DNA of 5,107 nucleotides from 2-01-FULL-39-10-A sp964565795 (GCA_964565795.1 CAZMGC010000049.1:1-5107), one strand, 5' to 3'; positions 1 to 4,990 are shown, counted from the first letter of the stretch. The notes: generated from the letters alone by a model not told the origin. Program-made: numbers and translations.

Positions 1-23
1 GTGGAACAAGCGTGTGATAAATC

Positions 24-1118
24 CTAAGGGATATCATTAAGAAGAAAGGTGTCTCTGATTCTCTTCATTATCATTCTTATACTTCCGGGAGATTTTCCGC
101 GTTCTTCTGAATTTACAACCCTAACCCTAGGATCATCTAATCTATAAGTAGCTTCCAAAGCAGTTCTTATTAATGGATCGGTCAGATAATGCGCGGCAAG
201 AGCCATTACCTCATATCCCTCTCTTTCTTCTGCACTTAAACCTTCTTTTGCAAGATCTAGATCTATTTTCTTTTGACTTTCACCCTGACGCGGCCTACTT
301 GTACCTGCTGGAAAACGCACAGTTCTTATTATTCTAACTTTTCTATCAATGCCTTCTCCCTCATCTAAAACCTCATAATCAATTAATGGTTTTTCTGGAT
401 CTCTAGCTTCAGATCTTACTAAATCATCCACAATTTTCCCCGTATCTTCTCTGTATCTTCTTCCAACATCAGAACTGTTTTGAACAAATCGATAATTCTT
501 TTCTTCTTTTGTTCCCTGAGAACGTCCGCCCTTAAACATCACACTACTAAATCCTAGTGCGGAATCTAATTCATGGAGAAGTCTTATGTCCTCAACTCTT
601 TGATGGTCTTGATTTGGCCCGCTAATTTTACCCTGTCTTAAGATCTGAAGTGTTCTTTCTGCGCGCTGTTGTCCTCCAGGAAAACTTCTCATTCTTTTCA
701 GAAACGCTACACCTTCCCCAGCCTTAACTTTTACTGCCTGCCTAGGATCTTCAATTAATCTGCCCTCAGGGTCTAGAGTTCCTAATAAATCTGCTTCTCT
801 TCCAGTCGGCCTATCACTATTAGTAAGCACTAAGTAGGGGTTATTAACTCGACCCGCAACCATCCATCTAAGGAAAGGCTTAATTATATCTCGGTCACCA
901 TCTAGCCTATGTACGCTTCCAGTTAAAAATTCCGCAGCTTGTGGTGAAGTCGAGAATGGAGGACTAAAAACACCCCCTAAAAGCTCATCTCTGAAAACAA
1001 CATCTCTGAGTTTTTCAACACTTGATTCAGGTCTTTGCGGAAGACCGGTAAAACGGTTTGCTGGCGAAGCCAAAGTGCTGTCAATATTTGGCCGATGCTC
1101 TGCTATATCCTCTGTCAT
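24..1118 (-). CDS. Hypothetical protein, Arg-rich, ~364 aa, family not recognised
   Basis: I do not recognise this family and assign no function. The frame is open up to an ATG at 1166 (380 aa), but I prefer the ATG at 1118 (protein MTEDIAEHRPN...). GAGG lies 8 nt before it, and a promoter (TTGACA at 1175-1180, GAAAAT at 1152-1157) overlaps the upstream ATG, so a transcript from it would not contain 1166. It ends in TAG. There is no signal peptide or membrane segment, so it is probably cytoplasmic. The sequence is charged: 43 Arg against 17 Lys over the 380 codons. Numbered from 1118, a hydrophobic/aromatic stretch lies near residues 47-56 (LLGGVFSPPF), a basic helical region around 138-165, a Gly/Arg-rich patch near 192-200, a charged beta-like segment at 246-275 and a helical C-terminus (RMIMKRIRDTFLLNDIP). 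It is divergent from pyrD across a 114-bp gap. The intact frame and matching start signals make it a real gene; the exact start is less certain. Confidence 0.8.
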   Translation of the reverse strand: MTEDIAEHRPNIDSTLASPANRFTGLPQRPESSVEKLRDVVFRDELLGGVFSPPFSTSPQAAEFLTGSVHRLDGDRDIIKPFLRWMVAGRVNNPYLVLTNSDRPTGREADLLGTLDPEGRLIEDPRQAVKVKAGEGVAFLKRMRSFPGGQQRAERTLQILRQGKISGPNQDHQRVEDIRLLHELDSALGFSSVMFKGGRSQGTKEEKNYRFVQNSSDVGRRYREDTGKIVDDLVRSEARDPEKPLIDYEVLDEGEGIDRKVRIIRTVRFPAGTSRPRQGESQKKIDLDLAKEGLSAEEREGYEVMALAAHYLTDPLIRTALEATYRLDDPRVRVVNSEERGKSPGSIRMIMKRIRDTFLLNDIP

Positions 1119-1126
1119 AAATAATT

Positions 1127-1130
1127 CCTC
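1127..1130 (-). promoter_or_regulatory. Shine-Dalgarno GAGG deciding the 1118 start
   Basis: Reads GAGGAA on the minus strand, with 8 nt between GAGG and the ATG at 1118. It is complementary to the CCTCC anti-SD visible in the 16S 3' end of this same window. It favours the 1118 start over the ATG at 1166, which has no comparable site. Confidence 0.55.
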
Positions 1131-1151
1131 ATGGGAAAATGTCCCGCTCCA

Positions 1152-1180
1152 ATTTTCCTGCCGCATCTAGTACATGTCAA
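1152..1180 (-). promoter_or_regulatory. Sigma70-like promoter of the 364-aa gene
   Basis: A perfect -35 TTGACA (1175-1180), a 17-nt spacer and a weaker -10 GAAAAT (1152-1157, 4 of 6 consensus). The predicted start near 1145 gives a 5' UTR of roughly 25 nt that contains the GAGG site. The hexamers are visible; promoter activity is inferred. Confidence 0.5.
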
Positions 1181-1201
1181 GTGTGTAAAAAATGAGCATA
1201 G

Positions 1202-1230
1202 TTGTCGTAATTTGATAAAAGGCGTAAAAT
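1202..1230 (+). promoter_or_regulatory. Sigma70-like promoter of pyrD, predicted leaderless
   Basis: -35 TTGTCG (1202-1207, 4 of 6), 17-nt spacer, -10 TAAAAT (1225-1230, 5 of 6). A start 7 nt past the -10 falls near 1237, between the two in-frame ATGs at 1233 and 1239. The mRNA should therefore begin essentially at the ATG of 1239. It lies back-to-back with the minus-strand promoter at 1152-1180 in the divergent spacer. Confidence 0.5.
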
Positions 1231-1232
1231 GT

Positions 1233-2364
1233 ATGGTTATGCTAATTGAACTTATAAGCTTCATCTATAAGAACATCACTAAAAAAATATTCTTCCTGTT
1301 CGACCCTGAACTAATTCATAATCTTGTCACGACTCAAGGAGAATTAATTGGAAAATCAGAAACACTTACCAATTTCTTAAGTAAACTTTTCGCTAAAAAA
1401 TCCCCAATTCTTAAGCAAAAAATTACTGGCATAGAATTTAAAAGCCCTATTGGACTTGCTGCAGGATTTGACTATGAGGCAAAGGTCGTAAAAGTTTTAC
1501 CTGCAATTGGAGTGGGATTTAGTNNNNNNNNNNAATACAGTCGGAACCATCACAACTCATCCTTATGAAGGGAATCCAAAACCCATGCTGGGACGACTCC
1601 CAAAATCCAAATCTTTAATGGTAAATAAGGGGTTTAAAAATCTAGGAGCGTCTAAAACAGCTGATAAATTAACTAACCAAACATTTAAAATTCCACTTGG
1701 AATAAGCATAGGTAAAACCAATACGAAAACTAAAGAAACGCAAAAATCTGCAATAGCGGATATCCTACAGGCTTTTGATATATTTGAGAAAGCGAACATT
1801 AAAAATGCTTTTTACGAACTTAACATTTCATGCCCTAATTTATACGGCAATATCTCTTTTTATCCAGCAAAAAATCTTGACGAACTTTTATCGGCCGTTG
1901 ATGAGCTGAAACTTAATAAACCCATATTTATTAAAATGCCTATTAACGAATCAGATGCTTCAACTGTAAAAATGCTTGATGTTATTGTGCGACATAAAAT
2001 TGCTGGAATAATAATTGGAAACTTACAAAAAGACAGAAAAAATCCAATTTTAATAAAAGAAGAAATGAAATGGAAAACCGGAAATTTTTCAGGCCTCCCC
2101 ACTCAAAAAAGAAGTGATGAGCTAATTACCCTAGCCCATAAACATTGCAAAAACAAACTCGTAATTATTGGCTGTGGAGGAATTTTCTCTGCTGAAGACG
2201 CATATCGCAAAATAAAACTTGGCGCAAGCCTAGTTCAACTCATTACTGGACTTATTTATGAAGGTCCACTTTTAGTAGCAAAAATGAACAAAGAATTACC
2301 AAAACTTCTTGAAAAAGATGGATTTAAAAATATTAATGAGGCTATAGACTCGCAACTGAACTAG
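1233..2364 (+). CDS. pyrD: Dihydroorotate dehydrogenase, class-2-like (interrupted by N gap)
   Basis: Oxidises dihydroorotate to orotate with FMN, the fourth step of de novo UMP synthesis. The N-terminus (FIYKNITKKIFFLFDPELIHNLV) resembles the membrane-associating helices of class 2 enzymes. Motifs follow the family in order: GLAAGFDYEAK from about 1452, GTITTHPYEGN after the gap, GFKNLG, GISIGK, NISCPN at 1822-1839, FIKMP, GNFSGLPTQKRSDEL, GCGGIFSAEDA from 2170, and GASLVQLITGLIYEGP (FMN phosphate binding). The catalytic-base position carries Cys (codon 1831-1833), as in class 1; class 2 normally has Ser. A 10-N gap at 1524-1533 shifts the frame by one; homology suggests little or nothing is missing. 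The start is ATG 1233 (weak AAGG at 1219-1222) or ATG 1239, which fits a leaderless mRNA. It ends in TAG and overlaps the convergent neighbour by 23 bp. It is Lys-rich and Arg-poor, unlike its neighbours. Confidence 0.9.
1524..1533. other. Assembly gap (10 Ns) inside pyrD
   Basis: Ten Ns separate GVGFS (ending at 1523) from NTVGTITTHP (starting at 1534). Read literally, the gap shifts the frame and ends the upstream part at a TGA a few codons later (1566-1568). Since the next in-frame codon is AAT at 1534, the true number of missing bases must be a multiple of three. Compared with E. coli PyrD (GFGSIEIGTVTPRPQPGN), almost no residues seem to be missing, so the gap is an arbitrary scaffold filler. 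Confidence 0.95.
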
Positions 2365-2542
2365 CAGTAAATAAAGTTTTTCCTTCTACCGGTGGCCTAA
2401 CTTCTATACCAAATTCAGTTAAGAAATTTACATCACTACCTGCCCAGACATCAGATGCTGCAGATGCACCAAATTTATCCGCACGAAGTTCTGGTGGAAA
2501 TAACCTCATAAGAACTTGTTCATGGTCAATTCTTTCAGGCAC
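2342..2542 (-). CDS. C-terminal part of a UGA-interrupted gene, or separate GTG-start ORF
   Basis: This 66-aa stretch (from GTG, VPERIDHEQV..., ending ...TASSVASL, TAG) lies in the same frame as the upstream 185-aa ORF. Only the TGA at 2579-2581 interrupts the two, followed by 12 more open codons (YFLLLSDPWSIE). The GTG at 2542 is the first common start codon after the TGA, but its only purine-rich sequence (AGAG) abuts it, which is too close for a ribosome site. I read it as the C-terminal part of a protein of about 264 aa, either lost by a nonsense mutation or made by readthrough. The composition is protein-like (FPPELRADKFGAS, DVNFLTEFGIEVRPP). It overlaps the 3' end of pyrD tail-to-tail by 23 bp. 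No family is recognised. Independent translation from GTG is possible but less likely. Confidence 0.45.
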   Translation of the reverse strand: MPERIDHEQVLMRLFPPELRADKFGASAASDVWAGSDVNFLTEFGIEVRPPVEGKTLFTASSVASL

Positions 2543-2578
2543 CTCTATAGACCAGGGATCTGATAATAGTAGAAAATA

Positions 2579-3136
2579 TCAGGATGTGGTAAATTTTTCA
2601 GAATTAGCATCATAAATTATGCCCTTATATTTCCAATATTCATTGGGGTCACTTACTCCTTCTGGAGTTTTATAGAAAAAATCTCCAGTTCTGAGAGTTC
2701 CTGACTCTGTCCGTAATGAAGATTCAATTTTTCCACTATTCAAATCAACATGTGCATCTATAAAAGCTCCTTTTAATCCCCGTGAAACCATTAAATAATT
2801 ATTAAATCTGTCACCTGGGTGATAAAAAATTTCTTCCATATTTGACCCAATACTACTTCTTAGCCCAACTGGTTTTGAAACATCAATAAGTTTAGTTGCG
2901 AATTGAGGAAGATTATAACCAGCTAAATATATTGCTTCAGCTATAGTTCTAAATCCTGATCTTTTGCCAGCTTTTAAGGGCATGTAATGTGCCCTAGAAA
3001 CTAAACCAGTTTCTGCATTACGATCTACTGAGAAAAATCTGGTTGGTTCAAAACGCAATTCTGGGTTAGATAATGCATGCTGTAAAGCGCTTTCAAATCG
3101 CGCAACGTCTGAATATCTTGCTTCAAATTTTGGCAT
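2579..3136 (-). CDS. Hypothetical protein, 185 aa, ends at an in-frame UGA
   Basis: I do not recognise the family. The ATG at 3136 is preceded by a good promoter (TTGCTA, 17 nt, TATAAT), which predicts a 5' UTR of only about 5 nt; no SD is visible. The N-terminus (residues 1-25) is helical. The middle is a mixed region (FFSVDRNAETGLVSRAHYMP) with a helix near 62-80. The C-terminal half is beta-rich: FYHPGDRFNNYLMVSRG, FIDAHVDLNSGKIESSLR, TGDFFYKTPEGV, YKGIIYDANSEKF. There is no signal peptide or membrane segment, so it is probably cytoplasmic. The frame stops at TGA (2579-2581), yet stays open for a further 78 codons and ends in TAG at 2342, so the intact product was probably about 264 aa. 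Trp is encoded by TGG here and in the neighbouring genes, so a general UGA reassignment is not supported. The gene is real; whether it is intact is open. Confidence 0.75.
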   Translation of the reverse strand: MPKFEARYSDVARFESALQHALSNPELRFEPTRFFSVDRNAETGLVSRAHYMPLKAGKRSGFRTIAEAIYLAGYNLPQFATKLIDVSKPVGLRSSIGSNMEEIFYHPGDRFNNYLMVSRGLKGAFIDAHVDLNSGKIESSLRTESGTLRTGDFFYKTPEGVSDPNEYWKYKGIIYDANSEKFTTS

Positions 3137-3147
3137 AATAAATGATG

Positions 3148-3176
3148 ATTATATTCTTTTCGAGGCTAAATAGCAA
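3148..3176 (-). promoter_or_regulatory. Sigma70-like promoter of the 185-aa gene
   Basis: -35 TTGCTA (3171-3176, 4 of 6), 17-nt spacer, perfect -10 TATAAT (3148-3153). The predicted start near 3141 lies 5 nt before the ATG at 3136, giving a near-leaderless mRNA. It occupies the 45-bp gap after the 50-aa ORF, so the two are probably transcribed separately. Confidence 0.6.
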
Positions 3177-3181
3177 TATTT

Positions 3182-3334
3182 TTACTTTTCTTCGTCTTCT
3201 TTTTTCTTAATCTGCTTGGGGTCAAAAATATTTACTGCTTTTACCTGATTTGTATCCGTGATTTTATTTGCCTGCTTATCAAGCTCTTCTTCAGAAAATC
3301 CTGATTCAAATATTGGCTCTCTCTCTTTATCCAT
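3182..3334 (-). CDS. Small hypothetical protein, 50 aa, Glu/Lys-rich
   Basis: ATG at 3334, TAA at 3182-3184. The product begins MDKEREPIFESGFSEEELDK, continues with QANKITDTNQVKAVNIFDPK and ends QIKKKEDEEK. It is hydrophilic, has no membrane segment or cysteine, and ends in a charged KKKEDEEK tail. An in-frame TAA lies three codons upstream (the codons before ATG read TAA AAC GAA), so the start cannot be moved further up. No convincing SD or promoter is seen directly before it. It might be co-transcribed with tRNA-Cys, which lies 83 nt upstream. The balanced acidic/basic composition looks like a real protein. A competing frame from an ATG at 3351 (36 aa, preceded by GAGGGG) looks less natural. 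The family is not recognised; existence as a gene is moderately likely. Confidence 0.5.
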   Translation of the reverse strand: MDKEREPIFESGFSEEELDKQANKITDTNQVKAVNIFDPKQIKKKEDEEK

Positions 3335-3417
3335 TTCGTTTTATCGTCCATCGTTCCCCTCAAACCCGAAGTTTTGGTTTTATCAAAACAAAGGCAAAGA
3401 GTCGTGCTTTGACGATG

Positions 3418-3489
3418 AGGCGCGAAGGGGAATCGAACCCCTGTATATCTGTTCTGCAAACAGCTGCGTTACCGCTTCGCCATCGCGCC
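3418..3489 (-). tRNA. trnC: tRNA-Cys (anticodon GCA)
   Basis: The complete cloverleaf is 72 nt. The acceptor stem GGCGCGA/TCGCGCC pairs 7 of 7, and the T arm AGGGG-TTCGATT-CCCCT is perfect. The D loop keeps A14, G18, G19 and A21. The anticodon loop reads TTGCAGA, giving GCA at 34-36. Two cysteine features agree with E. coli tRNA-Cys: discriminator U73 and an A13/A22 mismatch in the D stem. G15 pairs with C48 as a normal Levitt pair, unlike the G15-G48 of E. coli. Odd points are G at position 37, where A is usual for UNN-decoding tRNAs, and a G27/A43 mismatch at the top of the anticodon stem. CCA is not encoded (the genome reads CAT after U73), so a CCA-adding enzyme is needed. The gene sits 44 bp below the stop of the HD gene and has its own promoter. 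Confidence 0.97.
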
Positions 3490-3499
3490 AATTGCATAA

Positions 3500-3527
3500 A
3501 GTATACCAAAACATGAGCGTAAATCAA
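3500..3527 (-). promoter_or_regulatory. Sigma70-like promoter of tRNA-Cys
   Basis: -35 TTGATT (3522-3527, 4 of 6), 16-nt spacer, -10 TATACT (3500-3505, 5 of 6). It fits entirely into the 44-bp gap between the stop codon of the HD gene and the tRNA. The predicted start near 3493 leaves a 5' leader of only about 4 nt for RNase P to remove. Confidence 0.5.
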
Positions 3528-3533
3528 AGAAAA

Positions 3534-4691
3534 CTAAGTCTGAACCGGCTCCTGCTCTACCCATCTCGGATGCGATCTAAGTGGAATATTGTACTTTTTA
3601 GTTCTAGGTTCAATAACCTTCCATTGCCTATTTAACATATATTCAGCTGCTTTCTGATATCTAGTACCTTGTGTAGCTTTTTCAAACATAGTCCAATATG
3701 TAATTGTTTCTATAATCGTATCTATCTGCTTTCCTGCGGGCATAGCATCTAATGTTTCTAGATTGTGAGTCCTGTCTGCCATTTTAATCAAAACTCTTTT
3801 TATATCCAAGCTAACATTATCCAAATACACATAATCTGCGTGTTCAGGTGTAAATATTTCCTCTCCGTCAGGCTTAAGCCTAGTAACTCCCACAATTATC
3901 CCAGCGGCCACAGGACCTACCTCGTCTGCAAGCAAATCAGCTTTATCCCCCAGCCAAGGCCCAACCGGCTCATAAATTTTTATTGTTTTGTCTCTACCCC
4001 TTTCCTCGCTTACCTTTTTTTGTCTCCAAAATCTAGAATCCTCTAAGATATCATGGCCAATTGCCGCAACGATCATATCTATATCTGTGATTCCTGCTTG
4101 CATTAAAATCCTTGCTGGTTCAATTGCATGAGTAAGAATATGTTCACCACTTCTTCGCACTAGATGACCCAAATGAACTTCAACGCCTAACAATGCATGC
4201 TCAGCTTTAGCAACATCTTCAGGAGAATAATCACTTAGCATATTCCTAAGTTCAGTTAAATGTTCTTCGTATCTTAAAATTCTTACTATCTCCCTTAATC
4301 CCTCAGCTTCAACAGGCCTATCCTCCATTAATCCTCTTTGATAATGAGAATTTCCTAAACTATCTACACCAACTGCCAATACCCATGGTGCATTTCTTGA
4401 ATCTGAAAAAACTCGTAATCCCACTGCAAAAACAGATCCTACCGCTTCATCCCTAGCTACTGTCAAACTCATGGTAGCTTGAGAATCTGCGGGAATTGGA
4501 AAAGCAGCATTATCTATCATTAAATCCTTATAAAGGGTTCCTTTACTCAAAAGCTGAGTTGGTAAATCTATTAATAAGTAGTTGCTAGATTCTGAATCTC
4601 GTCCATGTGAGGCTAAAATTCTATCAACTTGACCTCCGATAGCCTTAATATATTCATTTTCAAATGATCTGCTTGCTTCTATCATGACCAT
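3534..4691 (-). CDS. RelA/SpoT-type HD hydrolase domain protein (no synthetase domain)
   Basis: The C-terminal half (residues ~165-345) matches the HD hydrolase domain of RelA/SpoT homologues, which removes the 3'-pyrophosphate of (p)ppGpp using Mn2+. Visible signatures are LVRRSGEHILTHAIEPARIL (171-196 region; RR 179-180, H188), AAIGHDILEDS (HD at 213-214, ED at 217-218), GVTRLKPDG (268-276) and IKMADRTHNLETLDAM (302-317; D306, N310). These cover the metal-binding and catalytic positions of the family, so hydrolase activity is plausible. No synthetase, TGS or ACT domain is present. Residues 1-150 are an unrecognised N-terminal region, partly beta-rich (ATMSLTVARD, VFAVGLRVFS, WVLAVGVDSLG), ending in a helix at 128-152. 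There is no membrane segment; it is probably cytoplasmic. Start ATG 4691 or, if leaderless, ATG 4685 (MIEAS...). It ends in TAG. Another HD phosphohydrolase substrate cannot be excluded. Confidence 0.85.
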   Translation of the reverse strand: MVMIEASRSFENEYIKAIGGQVDRILASHGRDSESSNYLLIDLPTQLLSKGTLYKDLMIDNAAFPIPADSQATMSLTVARDEAVGSVFAVGLRVFSDSRNAPWVLAVGVDSLGNSHYQRGLMEDRPVEAEGLREIVRILRYEEHLTELRNMLSDYSPEDVAKAEHALLGVEVHLGHLVRRSGEHILTHAIEPARILMQAGITDIDMIVAAIGHDILEDSRFWRQKKVSEERGRDKTIKIYEPVGPWLGDKADLLADEVGPVAAGIIVGVTRLKPDGEEIFTPEHADYVYLDNVSLDIKRVLIKMADRTHNLETLDAMPAGKQIDTIIETITYWTMFEKATQGTRYQKAAEYMLNRQWKVIEPRTKKYNIPLRSHPRWVEQEPVQT

Positions 4692-4693
4692 AA

Positions 4694-4722
4694 ATTATAT
4701 CATAATTTAGGCTTATAGTCAC
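4694..4722 (-). promoter_or_regulatory. Sigma70-like promoter of the HD gene, predicted leaderless
   Basis: -35 GTGACT (4717-4722, 4 of 6), 17-nt spacer, perfect -10 TATAAT (4694-4699) preceded by TGA. The -10 ends two bases before the ATG at 4691, so transcription should start at about 4685-4688 and the usable start codon would be ATG 4685. It lies just below the rRNA terminator, giving the HD gene its own transcription unit. Confidence 0.6.
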
Positions 4723-4744
4723 TACTTTAGGATTTTTCCCCAAC

Positions 4745-4768
4745 AAAAAACCACCCATAAGGGTGGCT
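4745..4768 (-). terminator. Rho-independent terminator downstream of 16S
   Basis: On the minus strand AGCCACCC-TTAT-GGGTGGTT forms a GC-rich stem (six Watson-Crick pairs in CCACCC/GGGTGG, extended by G-T and A-T) with a four-base loop, followed directly by six Ts (4750-4745). The plus strand has no T-run after the stem, so it acts only on minus-strand transcripts, i.e. those coming from 16S. Confidence 0.85.
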
Positions 4769-4927
4769 ATTGTGCACATTTCTTCTCAAAAACTAAAAAG
4801 TGGTAGGACAAAAATAGAATTCTTCATCTCTCAGTATAACGAGACGAAATAAGCTCTATAAAACTTAGTGCCTTTATACAGTTTTTCCTAAATACTAGAC
4901 CTGAAACAAAGTTCAAAACTAGTAACA

Positions 4928-4948
4928 TTTTGCTCTAAACGAGCAAAA
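4928..4948. repeat. Perfect 8-bp inverted repeat (hairpin) in the 16S downstream spacer
   Basis: TTTTGCTC (4928-4935) and GAGCAAAA (4941-4948) pair perfectly around a 5-nt loop. On the minus strand it follows immediately after the 4948-4990 inverted repeat. It could be an RNA-processing signal, or part of a tandem terminator-like structure. Confidence 0.6.
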
Positions 4949-4990
4949 AGAGTTAGCTGTCTTCTCCACATCCAAATTTGGTTAACTCTT
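4948..4990. repeat. 8-bp inverted repeat flanking a 27-nt loop, 28 nt from the 16S end
   Basis: AAGAGTTA (4948-4955) and TAACTCTT (4983-4990) are perfect inverted copies. The loop includes the palindrome CCAAATTTGG (4972-4982 region). On the minus-strand transcript the stem is followed by Us before the next hairpin. A role in 16S 3' maturation or termination is possible but inferred. Confidence 0.5.

Noticed and set aside
1..23. Left edge of the window
   Set aside because: Only 23 bases beyond the stop of the first gene; nothing can be assigned.
1131..1232. N-terminal extension of pyrD upstream of 1233
   Set aside because: The extra residues match no PyrD N-terminus, and the promoter at 1202-1230 lies inside this stretch.
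1563..2102. Minus-strand ORFs of 78 and 80 aa within pyrD
   Set aside because: Antisense shadows of a clear PyrD coding sequence.
2540..2581. UGA at 2579-2581 as selenocysteine
   Set aside because: A weak hairpin with GGTC in its loop lies about 25 nt downstream, but the stem is only 3-4 bp, and the context (FTTS-UGA-YFLL) has no redox motif.
3395..3411. Terminator after tRNA-Cys (CAAAG/CTTTG hairpin followed by T-rich sequence on the minus strand)
   Set aside because: The stem is only 5 bp and AT-rich, and the T-run is interrupted; too weak to call.
3241..3459. 72-aa minus-strand ORF, or its 36-aa form from ATG 3351
   Set aside because: It begins inside the tRNA gene; the short form has GAGGGG only 4 nt from its ATG and an unnatural basic product. 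The overlapping 50-aa frame is more protein-like.
3258..3635. Plus-strand ORFs across tRNA-Cys (125 and 82 aa)
   Set aside because: They run antisense through the tRNA and the end of the HD gene and are Ser/Phe-rich shadow translations.
3765..4046. 93-aa plus-strand ORF
   Set aside because: Antisense shadow inside the well-supported HD gene.
24..4691. Genetic code 25 or 4 (UGA as Gly or Trp)
   Set aside because: The intact 364-aa, HD and pyrD genes contain many Gly and Trp codons and none is UGA; only one UGA lies in a coding frame in the whole window.
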